This document shows, one piece after another, positions 8,669-17,001 of a stretch of DNA of 44,691 bases. The translations under genes were made by a program, and so were the position numbers. The notes below the pieces were generated by a model. It was not told the origin of the DNA. It was given only the letters and a program-made list of their open reading frames with translations, and ran no database searches. Within the stretch, counting starts at the first letter, position 1. Every line of letters begins with the position of its first letter. The DNA lies in assembly GCA_020073365.1 (NCBI GenBank), contig JAIQFL010000050.1, forward strand, positions 1-44,691. Direction: 5' to 3'. The DNA comes from Terriglobia bacterium. Lineage in GTDB: Bacteria; Acidobacteriota; Terriglobia; Bryobacterales; Bryobacteraceae.

Positions 8669-10159
8669 GTGCATAGTTCGCTTATGAAGGTAACGTCACG
8701 AGAAGAGCTGGTTGCCCGTTGCGTGCATTCGTTGACAAGCAAGCCCGATTTTCCAGCATTCTCCCGGCAGATTCAGAAGGTCCTCGCTGCTGTCGATGAT
8801 GACGACGCAAGTATGCAGGAGTTGACCGGTCTCATCATTCGCGACTACAGCCTGAGCCTCAGGCTCCTGCACACTGCCAACCTTTACAACCTCTCCGGGC
8901 GGCAGATTCTGAGCGTCACCCATGCCGTGAGCATGATCGGCACGGAAGGAGTTCGAAATCTCGCCAGCAGCTTGCTGATCTTCGAGCACTTCTGTAACAA
9001 GCCTACCGGCGTGCGGGAATTGATGATGCTCTCCATGCTGAGCGCCAACCATGTGCGGGAAATCGCGAGGCATATTCCGGCACTCAGGCCGGAGGAAGCC
9101 TACCTCTGCGGGATGGTTCGGAACATTGGAGAGGTGCTGATTGCCTACTATCTCCCGGGGCCCTACGCGAGAATCCTAAAGCGCATGGAGGAACGGAAGC
9201 AAAGCATATCCGCCGCTTCGCTCGAAGTCCTGCAATTCACCTTTGAAGACATCGGTGAAGCCGTTAGCAGGTATTGGGCCATGCCGGATAAAATCGCCGC
9301 CTGTCAGCGGCCCCAGGTCGCGCGCGCGGGGTTGAGGGCTTCCCCGGATAGCCTCCTCTACACAGCGGTCTCGATCGGACATCAGATTACAACAGCGGTG
9401 TACCGAATGGACCCGAAGCTGGGCGCCGATCAACTGAAGATCTGTTTACGCGAGCTGGGCGCCTGGCTGCCGTTGCCGGAGAAGGAATTACCAGACATCC
9501 TGAAGAGCGCGCTCAGCGACACAGAGGAGTCCTTCGCCGCGATGGGCATTCGGCTCAACGAACTGCGCCTCGATACGCAAACTCGAAACGCAGTGGAGGC
9601 GATGGCCCAGGCCACTGCCGGCAAGGCAACAGAGCGGGCGGAGTCCAGCCCGCGGGAGGGCGAGACACTGGAGCGGCTGGCGAAGGAAGCCTGTTCGCTG
9701 CTGGATTCCCCTTCTGATTTTGAACTGAATGCCATGATCCTGATGGTGCTGGAGGCCATCTATCGAGGGGCAGGTTTCGACCGCGTGATCTTCGCCTTCC
9801 TGAATCAGGACCGAACCTTTGTAGAGGGCCGCATCGGCGTGGGAGACAACGTCGATCGTCTCATTGAAAAATTCAAGTTCCGGATGTCGATGAGCGGCGG
9901 GCCCGTCTCGTTGGCATTGTTGTGCAAACGCACCGTGGTAGGGGATACCGGGCAGCACGAGGCGAACAAAATCGGCCGGCTTTTCGGGTGTAGGTATCTG
10001 GCTCTCTATCCGGTGGTGGTGGCCCGCCAGGCGGTGGGGTGCATTTATGCGGAGAGCCAGAAGGAGCGTCCCCATCTGACAGACAGTCAACTCGATGCAT
10101 TGCAAGCGTTGCGAGATTCGTTGGCTGCGGCGATCGGGCGCCTGCGGCACCGGTCCTAG
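8669..10159 (+). CDS. HDOD domain signal-transduction protein with C-terminal GAF-like domain
   Basis: A 496-residue cytosolic regulator. The HDOD domain spans about residues 20-220: PDFPAFSRQIQKVLAAVDDDDAS, LTGLIIRDYSLSLRLLHTANLYN, ILSVTHAVSMIGTEGVRNLA (landmarks shortened) and YLCGMVRNIGEVLIAYYLP, where HD phosphohydrolases would carry metal ligands that HDOD proteins lack. From about residue 330 a GAF-like sensor follows, with GAGFDRVIFAFLNQD, VVGDTGQHEA and GCRYLALYPVVVARQAVGCIYAE. The GTG at 8669 is chosen because GGGAGGAAG lies eight bases upstream; the ATG at 8684 has no ribosome site. HDOD proteins act as scaffolds in motility, cell-cycle and c-di-GMP outputs. The partner here is unknown. 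Confidence 0.85.
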   Translation: MHSSLMKVTSREELVARCVHSLTSKPDFPAFSRQIQKVLAAVDDDDASMQELTGLIIRDYSLSLRLLHTANLYNLSGRQILSVTHAVSMIGTEGVRNLASSLLIFEHFCNKPTGVRELMMLSMLSANHVREIARHIPALRPEEAYLCGMVRNIGEVLIAYYLPGPYARILKRMEERKQSISAASLEVLQFTFEDIGEAVSRYWAMPDKIAACQRPQVARAGLRASPDSLLYTAVSIGHQITTAVYRMDPKLGADQLKICLRELGAWLPLPEKELPDILKSALSDTEESFAAMGIRLNELRLDTQTRNAVEAMAQATAGKATERAESSPREGETLERLAKEACSLLDSPSDFELNAMILMVLEAIYRGAGFDRVIFAFLNQDRTFVEGRIGVGDNVDRLIEKFKFRMSMSGGPVSLALLCKRTVVGDTGQHEANKIGRLFGCRYLALYPVVVARQAVGCIYAESQKERPHLTDSQLDALQALRDSLAAAIGRLRHRS

Positions 10160-10174
10160 AGGTCCCAGCTCAGC

Positions 10175-10192
10175 CTAGCTCAGCTAAGCTAG
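10175..10192. repeat. Small palindrome with tandem AGCTCAGC units downstream of the HDOD gene
   Basis: CTAGCT (10175-10180) and AGCTAG (10187-10192) flank CAGCTA, and AGCTCAGC occurs twice at the left edge. It could fold as a short hairpin between the HDOD stop and the next gene. No T-tract follows, so it is not a convincing terminator. AT-rich sequence at 10191-10231 (agtagtataaagg, tatgatataag) may contain the promoter of the small CxxC gene, but no -35 element is clear. Confidence 0.3.
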
Positions 10193-10252
10193 TAGTATAA
10201 AGGCTTTGTTTGTAGTATGATATAAGAATCGTGGAAATGAAAGAGAGCTGAA

Positions 10253-10477
10253 ATGGAAGAGAAGACCAACAACCCCGGAACTGCACATCAGCCCGGGTGC
10301 TTCTTCTGCACAACGGCGTTGCCGTTGATTGAGCGCTGCTGGACCGAAGCCACGCGCGATCATTTCCGAAACTCGCGCATCGAGTTTCTGAAGGGGCTAC
10401 GGAGCCTCCTCGACGACCGGATCGCGCACCTGTCGCGCGCGGAGGAACAAAAGGGCACCCACGTCACGGTGGAATAG
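10253..10477 (+). CDS. Small CxxC-containing hypothetical protein, 74 aa
   Basis: A short protein beginning MEEKTNNPGTAHQPGCFFC, with a CFFC motif at residues 16-19 and a compact helical tail (EATRDHFRNSRIEFLKGLRSLLDDRIAHL). A good ribosome site (aaagagagctgaa) precedes the ATG. The composition and the sharp C-terminus (GTHVTVE) look like a genuine conserved small protein. I believe similar short proteins occur in other Acidobacteria, but I cannot verify this here. The two Cys could bind a metal or form a disulfide; only one pair is present. Function unknown. Confidence 0.7.
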   Translation: MEEKTNNPGTAHQPGCFFCTTALPLIERCWTEATRDHFRNSRIEFLKGLRSLLDDRIAHLSRAEEQKGTHVTVE

Positions 10478-10520
10478 TCTGACACCGCGCCCTGGCGCCG
10501 GCCCGGGTGCAGAGGATGTT

Positions 10521-11054
10521 CTATCGCGGCAGGATTACACCGTTCTGACGCGGCTTCGTCGCAGCCACGAGGATTACCTTGCCATCCTGTAACTGGAGCT
10601 CGATGACGCCCTCTTTTCCCGAGTAGGTCAGCAACCTTCGGCTGGATGCGCCGGTTACCTCCAGGGAGGGTGGACCGAATCGGCGGATCAGCTCGTCGCT
10701 GGCCAGTCCCACTTGAATCGTCCTGGGATCTTCATAGGTTGGGGCTGGGACAACCGGCGCCGCAGTCGGAGCGGCGGCGGCATCTTTCGGTCGCGCCGCG
10801 GCGGGCGCCACAGGCCCCACGAAGCGCGTCGCCGCGGGAGATCCGCTGTTTGACGTCTCCTGGCCCGCCTTAAGGGCCTTGTCGAGGTTGCCCATGACTG
10901 CGCCGACGCTTTTGCCCAGACCCTTGGCGGGCGCCGTGCTAGTGGCGGCTCGGCCCACACCCAGCCCATACTCCACAGCCGCCTGACCTGCGAGGAAGCC
11001 CTCCAATCCGAAGAGCATCGAGAATAGAATCCAGATCTGTCGAGAACGTCGCAT
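10521..11054 (-). CDS. Secreted or periplasmic hypothetical protein with BamE/SmpA-like C-terminal segment
   Basis: About 177 residues. The start at 11054 (MRRSRQIWILFSMLFGLEGFLAG) gives a clean signal peptide; the frame is open 20 codons further but that part is not protein-like. The middle is an Ala/Pro-rich linker (PAAARPKDAAAAPTAAPVVP). The C-terminal 60 residues contain LASDELIRRFGPPSLEVTG, then RRLLTYSGKEGVIELQLQDGKVI. The pattern 'helix, FGPP, then two strands with Y..G..EL.L.DGKV' is that of small BamE/SmpA-like folds. This is a fold impression, not a family assignment. It is divergent from the TonB-dependent receptor. Confidence 0.6.
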   Translation of the reverse strand: MRRSRQIWILFSMLFGLEGFLAGQAAVEYGLGVGRAATSTAPAKGLGKSVGAVMGNLDKALKAGQETSNSGSPAATRFVGPVAPAAARPKDAAAAPTAAPVVPAPTYEDPRTIQVGLASDELIRRFGPPSLEVTGASSRRLLTYSGKEGVIELQLQDGKVILVAATKPRQNGVILPR

Positions 11055-11416
11055 TGTCCCGAACCCCCGACGACGAGTCTGACAGCCGCAACCCCGCAAA
11101 GAAATACTCCCCAAAGTTAGTTAGCAGGCACACCGGCGCCTCTCTGCCGCCGGCTAGGACTAGGTCCAAATCGGGCAGCCGGCCTTCCGGCCGGCGGGAC
11201 CCGCTGAAGCGGTTCCGCAGGCTGAACGCCTGCCCCACCTGTCTGAGCCGACACCGGGTAACGGGTTTAACGCATGCGGAAGTCCGAAACCGCCTTGCAT
11301 TCGGTAATTCCGGGATGTACCCTTTACTTGTCAGGGATCTGAAGGGTGAGTTGCACGCCGCCGGGTGTGGTGTGCGTGCTGCGGGGTGCGGCCGCATCCC
11401 GACACGGGGGTCAATC
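11055..11416. other. Divergent intergenic region with hairpin-rich degenerate repeat
   Basis: About 360 bases upstream of the TonB-dependent receptor start. A long open frame crosses it in phase with the receptor, but the receptor signal peptide begins only at 11417. The region 11175-11240 is packed with palindromes and holds a degenerate copy of the double-hairpin repeat. No promoter could be assigned with confidence. Confidence 0.45.
11175..11240 (-). repeat. Mosaic of GC-rich hairpins, degenerate copy of the double-hairpin repeat
   Basis: CCGGCC-TTCC-GGCCGG (11179-11194) is a perfect hairpin. Further right, CAGGCTGAACGCCTGCCC and the following CACCT (11218-11240) match the minus-strand form of the 49-bp element at 24156-24204 with one substitution and one missing base. 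The right edge of the match (CCCCACCT) coincides with the element's edge, so a decayed copy is likely. Confidence 0.5.
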
Positions 11417-14400
11417 ATGCGAATCCGTTTGGTTTTTCTTGCTGTAACTGTGGCTGCGCTCGCGCCCGCGCAAGAGTTCCGGGCGTCTATATCCGGCCTC
11501 GTGACGGATGCTTCGGGCGCCGCCGTGGCAAACGCCGCAGTCGTAGCGGCCAACGTTGCCACCAACATCACGATCACCACCAGGACCGGCGCCGAGGGAC
11601 GATACGTTCTCGCGCAAGTCCCCTCCGGCAGCTATACGGTCTCCTGCGAAGCGGCGGGTTTCAAGAAAACCCTGCGCAGCGGCGTGATCCTGGATGTAGG
11701 CGACCGTGTGACCATTAATATCGCGCTGGAACTGGGTACCCAGACCGAGAGCGTGACGGTGACGGCCGAGGTGGCCGCCATCGATACCGACCACTCGGTC
11801 CTGAGCCAGTTGATGGACAACAAGAGCCTCAGCGAACTGCCCCTCAACGGGCGCCAGGTCTTCATGCTGGCTCAGCTTTCCAACGGCACGATTTTCACAC
11901 AACAGCAATTCGGCGCCAGCGGCTTCTCCGGCACGCGCGCCTGGGACACCAACGGCAGCCTGACCATGCAGGGCGGCGCGGTCACTACCAACCAATTCGC
12001 CCTGGACGGCGCCTCCATCAACGCCGGCACCGGCGAGTGGAAGTTCGCTCCGCTGGTGGACGGCATCCAGGAGTTCAAGGTCTCGACTCCGTCCTCCGAC
12101 GCGTCGCTCGGGCTCTCCGGCGGCGGCGTCATGAACATGACCATGAAGAGCGGCACCAACCAGTTCCACGGTACGGCTTCCGAGTACATCCGCAACAACA
12201 TTTTCGACGCCGTGGCGACGCAGACCAACCAGTCTCCTATCCGGGCCACGCAACACCAGTGGAACGACTTCTCGGGACTGGTGACGGGCCCCATCCGCCG
12301 CAACAAGCTCTTCTTCTCCGGCTGGTACGAGGGATTCCGCGAGCGCGTCCCCTTCCCCGTCACCCAGACCGTGCCCAGCGAACTGGAGCGCGCGGGCGAT
12401 TTCTCGGATACGCGCAACGCCTCCGGCCAGTTGATCGTGATCTACGATCCCATGAGCACCGTGGCATCGGGCAGCGGTTTCGCGCGCACACCTTTCACCG
12501 GAAACAAAATCCCCGGCTCTCTACAGAGCCCGATTTCGCAGAACATCATGCAGTTCTTCCCGCACTCCAATGCGCCCGGCAATCCCTACACGCGGGTCAA
12601 CAACTGGGTCTCCTCGCCGAACATCGGCAAGTACGGGTACAACGCCTGGTATTCGAAGTTCGATTACGTGTGGAACCAGAACCAGCGCACCACCGGCAGC
12701 GTCAGCCAGGATTGGGGCTTCGAGTACCGCGCTTCGAACGGCATTCAGAACAGCCCCGCCAAATCCGGCAACGATCCTCTGCGGCGCATCAACTACGGTT
12801 CCTCCCTGGACCACGTCTGGACCGTCAATTCCACTACGGTTGTGGACATCCGTGCCGCCTGGCAGCGCTACATCAACTACAGCGCCCAGGAGGTGGCCGA
12901 CGTGTTCGACGGGTCGTCGCTCGGCTGGAAGGTCCCCATCGGCTCCTCCCCTACCATCCACTTTCCGCAGCTCGCGTATTCCGGCTATCTCACCATGGGC
13001 ACCGGCGGCTACACGGCCAACCGGATCTTCTGGCCCGATCAGGCCTATTCGTTGAGCGGCACGGTCTCCAAGACCCTCGGGAAACACTTCCTCAAGGTCG
13101 GAACGCAGGTCAGCGACACCCGTCCCAACCGCTACACCTCTGGCTGGACCTACGGCAATTTCGCTTTCGACGGCGGCTTCACCCGCCGTGACCCCCAGAC
13201 TTCCGACAGCACTTCCGGCAACAGCATCGCGTCGTTCCTGCTGGGCGCCGTGGCCAGCGGCAACACCGACGTCAACGCATCCAGCGCCGCCCGGTTCCAC
13301 ACCTACAGCTTGTACGTGCAGGACGACTTGAAACTCACCTCGCGGCTCAGCCTGAACCTGGGATTGCGTTGGGATCTGCAAACCCCCATCACCGAGCGCT
13401 TCGACCGCATGGTAATCGGGTTTGACCCCACCAGCAAATATGCGCTGGGCAACTCCACCGCTACCGGCGGACTGCTCTTCGCCGGTCCCGGCCACCGCAC
13501 CAGTTGGGACGCCAAAAAGACCGGTTTTCAGCCTCGCCTCGGCGTGGCCTATCTGATCAAGCCACGGCTGGTGATGCGCGCCGCCTACGGCATCACGTAT
13601 GTGCCCCTGGGCGGCGGCACCGGCGGCCTGGTCACAGTGCGGCAGAACGGCTACTCGCGGAGTACTTCCTACGTCGCCACCAGCGGCGGCGGGGTGAATT
13701 CGTACATCCCGAACCTGCCCGGCAATTCCACCTGGACTAATCCCTTCCCCGCCGGGGTCCTGCAGCCTTACGGCAACTCACTCGGCGTGAAGACCACGCT
13801 CGGCACGGGCGTGACCTATGACTCTCCCGACTACACCGTGCCTTACGTCCACCAGTTCAGTTTTGGCTTCGAGTACGAACTGCCCTGGTGGAAGACCACG
13901 CTGGAGGCCTCTTATGTCGGCAGCCGCACACGCCACCTGACCATCAGTCAGAACATGGACGCCATCTCGCTGCAGAACCGGTTGCAGTGCTTCGCCGACA
14001 CGACCTACTGCACCAAGTCGGTGACGAACCCGTTTGCCGGAGCTCCCGAGTTGGTGGGCACCAGCCTCTACAACGCCACCATGTCCAACAACCAGGCCAT
14101 GCTGCCGTACCCGCAGTTCACCGGCGTTACGCAGGCCAGCCTGGCCATCGGAAACCAGACCGGGGACCTGCTCGAAATTCGCGCCAACAAGCGTGTCAGC
14201 CACGGACTGATGGCCAACGTCTCCTACACGTTCGGAAAGATCATCATGACGCGGGGCTTCCGCGAGGCCCAGTACACCACTCCCTATCGGACCCTTGCCG
14301 ACTACGACCGCGCCCACCACGTCGGCCTCACGCTGCAATATGACCTGCCATTCGGCAAGGGGAAACGCTGGCTGTCGGGCGCGAGCGGCGTGGTCGAGAA

Positions 14401-14878
14401 AGTGGTCGGGGGGTGGGAGTACAACACCTCGCTCGAATATATGACCGGCACTCCGACCGGCCGGCCCGACGCTTTCAATGTGGCCAATCCGGCGTTGCCT
14501 TCCGGCCAGCAGACCTACAACCGCTGGTTCAACACCTGCACCTTGCTCGCCAACGGACAACGCGCGAACTGCGCCTCTCCAGACGAGCCGATCGTGTGGG
14601 TCCAGATGACCAACTCGTACCAACTGAGGACCTACGACGACCGCTTTCCCAACCTGCGCAATCCCTGGGCGACGCAGGTGAACATGTCGATGTTCAAGAA
14701 TTTCAAGATCACCGAGCGCACGTCGTTCCAGTTCCGCGCCGAGGCGTTCAACGCGTTCAACACGCCGATCTACCAGGGTCCCGACACCGGCCTGACCTCC
14801 AACAGCTTCGGCCGGGTCACCATCGCGCAGCAGAACTTCCCGCGGAGCATGCAGTTCGCGTTCCGCCTGTCGTTCTGA
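11417..14878 (+). CDS. TonB-dependent receptor, Oar-like, with N-terminal carboxypeptidase-regulatory domain
   Basis: About 1,153 residues. Signal peptide MRIRLVFLAVTVAALAPAQ. Residues about 22-105 form the CarboxypepD_reg domain (ISGLVTDASGAAVANAAV, TGAEGRYVLAQVPSGSYTVS, ALELGTQTESVTVTAE). The plug follows: LSELPLNGRQVFMLAQLSNG, QFALDGASINAG and GVMNMTMKSGTNQFHGTAS. The remainder is a large outer-membrane beta-barrel rich in aromatic and Asn residues, with YVQDDLKLTSRLSLNLGLRW typical of the class, and it ends in MQFAFRLSF with a terminal Phe, as barrels do. The long upstream open frame is ignored because the signal peptide fixes the start. This class is greatly expanded in Acidobacteria and probably takes up large carbohydrate or peptide substrates. 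The ligand is unknown. Confidence 0.92.
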   Translation: MRIRLVFLAVTVAALAPAQEFRASISGLVTDASGAAVANAAVVAANVATNITITTRTGAEGRYVLAQVPSGSYTVSCEAAGFKKTLRSGVILDVGDRVTINIALELGTQTESVTVTAEVAAIDTDHSVLSQLMDNKSLSELPLNGRQVFMLAQLSNGTIFTQQQFGASGFSGTRAWDTNGSLTMQGGAVTTNQFALDGASINAGTGEWKFAPLVDGIQEFKVSTPSSDASLGLSGGGVMNMTMKSGTNQFHGTASEYIRNNIFDAVATQTNQSPIRATQHQWNDFSGLVTGPIRRNKLFFSGWYEGFRERVPFPVTQTVPSELERAGDFSDTRNASGQLIVIYDPMSTVASGSGFARTPFTGNKIPGSLQSPISQNIMQFFPHSNAPGNPYTRVNNWVSSPNIGKYGYNAWYSKFDYVWNQNQRTTGSVSQDWGFEYRASNGIQNSPAKSGNDPLRRINYGSSLDHVWTVNSTTVVDIRAAWQRYINYSAQEVADVFDGSSLGWKVPIGSSPTIHFPQLAYSGYLTMGTGGYTANRIFWPDQAYSLSGTVSKTLGKHFLKVGTQVSDTRPNRYTSGWTYGNFAFDGGFTRRDPQTSDSTSGNSIASFLLGAVASGNTDVNASSAARFHTYSLYVQDDLKLTSRLSLNLGLRWDLQTPITERFDRMVIGFDPTSKYALGNSTATGGLLFAGPGHRTSWDAKKTGFQPRLGVAYLIKPRLVMRAAYGITYVPLGGGTGGLVTVRQNGYSRSTSYVATSGGGVNSYIPNLPGNSTWTNPFPAGVLQPYGNSLGVKTTLGTGVTYDSPDYTVPYVHQFSFGFEYELPWWKTTLEASYVGSRTRHLTISQNMDAISLQNRLQCFADTTYCTKSVTNPFAGAPELVGTSLYNATMSNNQAMLPYPQFTGVTQASLAIGNQTGDLLEIRANKRVSHGLMANVSYTFGKIIMTRGFREAQYTTPYRTLADYDRAHHVGLTLQYDLPFGKGKRWLSGASGVVEKVVGGWEYNTSLEYMTGTPTGRPDAFNVANPALPSGQQTYNRWFNTCTLLANGQRANCASPDEPIVWVQMTNSYQLRTYDDRFPNLRNPWATQVNMSMFKNFKITERTSFQFRAEAFNAFNTPIYQGPDTGLTSNSFGRVTIAQQNFPRSMQFAFRLSF

Positions 14879-15276
14879 GCATGTTACGCGGGTCGAAGTT
14901 ACCGGTCAGCCGTGCTGATGTTAACCGCCAATGGCGTGTGATACGCGCTTATGGTCCGGACTCCCGGTCTGCCTCGCCCCAGGCACCCAGTGTGAGGATC
15001 CGTACACGATGTCGCGGCACTTAATGTAGGGGGACTCCTGTATTGCCTTCGAACGGATGATTTCGTACATTCCTGGGCTCCCTTATCGTCGGCTGGTCAA
15101 CGCTCCGCTGGCTTCCGACGTCATAAACTAAAGCTAGGGTTGACCTTCCCGGATATCGGTGCGTTGTTCGGTTGTATCTTCGCACTCTCCGGTTGTCGGG
15201 TATCCAACGCCAACCCGTTGCTTACGGCCCTGCGGCGCGCTGCCGCGGTCCAGACGGAGAAAAGGCACTGCCACAG
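14879..15276. other. Intergenic region, no gene recognised
   Basis: About 400 bases after the receptor stop. A TTGACC at 15140-15145 could be a -35 element but no matching -10 box lies at a usual distance. The frame of the next gene is open back to a TTG at 15172; that stretch is not protein-like. Confidence 0.4.
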
Positions 15277-16977
15277 GTGATCAGTCCCAGCGCCGACCTC
15301 GCTTACCTCTGGAAAGTGGATGGAGTAAGTGTCAGCGTTGTCATCTCTCGGAGTGTACTCAGCGAACTCCGGGCCGGCCTCGGTGGCCAGCCGGCAGAGG
15401 CCGAATTCGGCGGCATTTTAGTGGGCAGCATCGAAAGTCACGGAGATGGATTCCGTACACGAGTGGACGCTTTCGAACCCTTTCCGATTGAACACCGCTA
15501 CGGACCAAATTATGGGCTGTCCAATCGTGACCGCAACCTCCTTGAGCGGCGACTCAAACGCCTGCGTCGCCATGGCGTTCCGGTCGGCTTCTGCCGCAGC
15601 CACCAGCGGCGCGGGCTCTATCTTGACCAGCGGGACTTCGATCTCTTTAAGAACGACTTCCGTCATCCCGCGTCCGTGTTCCTTCTGGTGCGGAGCGAGG
15701 ATGCCGATGGCGCCAAAGCAGCGGTCTTCGTTTGGGAAGAAGATGACATTCGCCGGCACGCCAGCTACCTGGAGTTTCCTCTGGATGGACCGCTCGCGGG
15801 GCCGCCGGTAGAGGATCCGCTCACGGGACCGGTGGAAACGCCGCTGACGGAGCGGGCCCACGTCCTGCCGTCTGAGCTTGCTAGCCCCCCGAAGCCGGAC
15901 CAGCGGGCTCTCCCGCAGCTTGCCGTCACCCGAGGCGATTCGTTTCTTGCCGCCAGAGCGGTGGAAAAGCCACGCGCGGAGCGGGCCCATGTCCTGCCGG
16001 CTAAGTTTGCCACCCCCTCGGCGCCGGACCAGCGGGCTCTGCCGCAGCTTGCCGTCACCCGAGGCGATTCGTTTCTTGCCGGTACAGCGGCGGAGGTACT
16101 GCTAAGTTCTGGCTTGGCCCGGGGCAGAGCGGCAAAGCTGCTGCTGACCGTCGCGTTGCCCTTGCTTTCGTTCTATGCCGCCCGCGAGATTACAGTTCGC
16201 CGCGTCCGCGGAGCAGAGGTGGAGCACGGCCGCCCCGTGCCCGAGCCGATTGGGCTACCGTCACGCCAGATGGATCGCGAGGTGGCCCCGGCCTCCGAAC
16301 AACCCCCGCAATTGCTGGCCGCTGCCCCTCTACCGGTATCCCCAACGGGGCAGGCCGTGGCTCCTCCGCCGGTACAAGGGCGACGCACCCCGGCATCGGA
16401 TTCCCGGGATCGCTCCGAATCCGGCGCCAAGGCTCTGGTCCCGGTCGAGGGGCATGTCCCGCGCCCCGACGTCACACCTGAACGAAACATTCCCCTGCTC
16501 CCCGATCCGCCGGCCATAGCGCCACACAATTCGGCGCCTTCACTGCCGCGACTCACACCGTTTGTTCCTCCCCCCGCTCCCGCCACCGGCCTGCCCGCGG
16601 GGGGTGTGGTTGCATACGTCAAACCTGCGCCGCCCTCTTCCATCCGGCACGCGTTTCAAAAGGTCCCGGTGATCTTGGGCCTGACAGCACCCAAATCGGG
16701 TGAAGGATTTGTTCCAGCGAACCCCGTCGAACAGCCGCTTCCCTCCCTGCCTCCCAAGCCTGTCCGGTTAGAAAAAGGAACCAGCGTGCAGTTGCTGGCT
16801 AAAGTCGACCGGCGCGGCAACGTGGTGAATGTCAAGGTTGTGGAAGGCAACCACCAACTGGCCGGCGCCTCCTCGGATGCGCTCCTGCGATGGCGGTTCG
16901 AGCCCGCGCGGCAGAACGGCGAGCCGGTCGAGAGCGGCATGCTGGTTCGTTTCGAGTTTCACAATTTGTCCAGGTAA
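15277..16977 (+). CDS. JAB/MPN-like domain, TM segment and TonB C-terminal-like domain protein
   Basis: About 566 residues. The GTG at 15277 is chosen because CGGAGAAAAGG lies 12 bases upstream; a TTG at 15172 would add 35 unlikely residues. Residues about 20-165 resemble a JAB/MPN (Mov34) fold: AEFGGILVGSIE, then VDAFEPFPIEHRYGPNYGLS, GVPVGFCRSHQRRGLYLDQRD and PASVFLLVRSED. The first metal His of the JAMM motif is Arg here. A 43-residue tandem repeat follows (about 192-270), then one TM helix (LLLTVALPLLSFYAA, about 286-303). A long Pro-rich stretch leads to a TonB-type C-terminal domain (LLAKVDRRGNVVNVKVVEGN, LLRWRFEPARQNGEPVESGM). The topology would put the JAB part in the cytosol and the TonB-like part in the periplasm. 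Paralogue next door. Confidence 0.68.
   Translation: MISPSADLAYLWKVDGVSVSVVISRSVLSELRAGLGGQPAEAEFGGILVGSIESHGDGFRTRVDAFEPFPIEHRYGPNYGLSNRDRNLLERRLKRLRRHGVPVGFCRSHQRRGLYLDQRDFDLFKNDFRHPASVFLLVRSEDADGAKAAVFVWEEDDIRRHASYLEFPLDGPLAGPPVEDPLTGPVETPLTERAHVLPSELASPPKPDQRALPQLAVTRGDSFLAARAVEKPRAERAHVLPAKFATPSAPDQRALPQLAVTRGDSFLAGTAAEVLLSSGLARGRAAKLLLTVALPLLSFYAAREITVRRVRGAEVEHGRPVPEPIGLPSRQMDREVAPASEQPPQLLAAAPLPVSPTGQAVAPPPVQGRRTPASDSRDRSESGAKALVPVEGHVPRPDVTPERNIPLLPDPPAIAPHNSAPSLPRLTPFVPPPAPATGLPAGGVVAYVKPAPPSSIRHAFQKVPVILGLTAPKSGEGFVPANPVEQPLPSLPPKPVRLEKGTSVQLLAKVDRRGNVVNVKVVEGNHQLAGASSDALLRWRFEPARQNGEPVESGMLVRFEFHNLSR
15850..16088 (+). repeat. 129-bp in-frame tandem duplication inside the JAB/TonB protein gene
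   Basis: Two units start at about 15850 and 15979 with a 129-base period, giving a 43-residue repeat (ERAHVLP, then PDQRALPQLAVTRGDSFLA). The last 60 or so bases of each unit differ at only one or a few positions, so the duplication or its homogenisation is recent. The period is a multiple of three and the frame is kept. Confidence 0.85.
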
Positions 16978-17001
16978 CCGGGGTCCTTTTTGGAAGAAGA
17001 T

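Noticed and set aside
11054-11416. Receptor frame extended upstream, open for 121 more codons
   Set aside because: The extra part is Arg/Pro-rich, has no ribosome site and would bury a clear signal peptide that begins at 11417.
15850-16088. Possible CRISPR-like direct repeats
   Set aside because: Only two units, contiguous, in frame and without spacers; it is a coding duplication.
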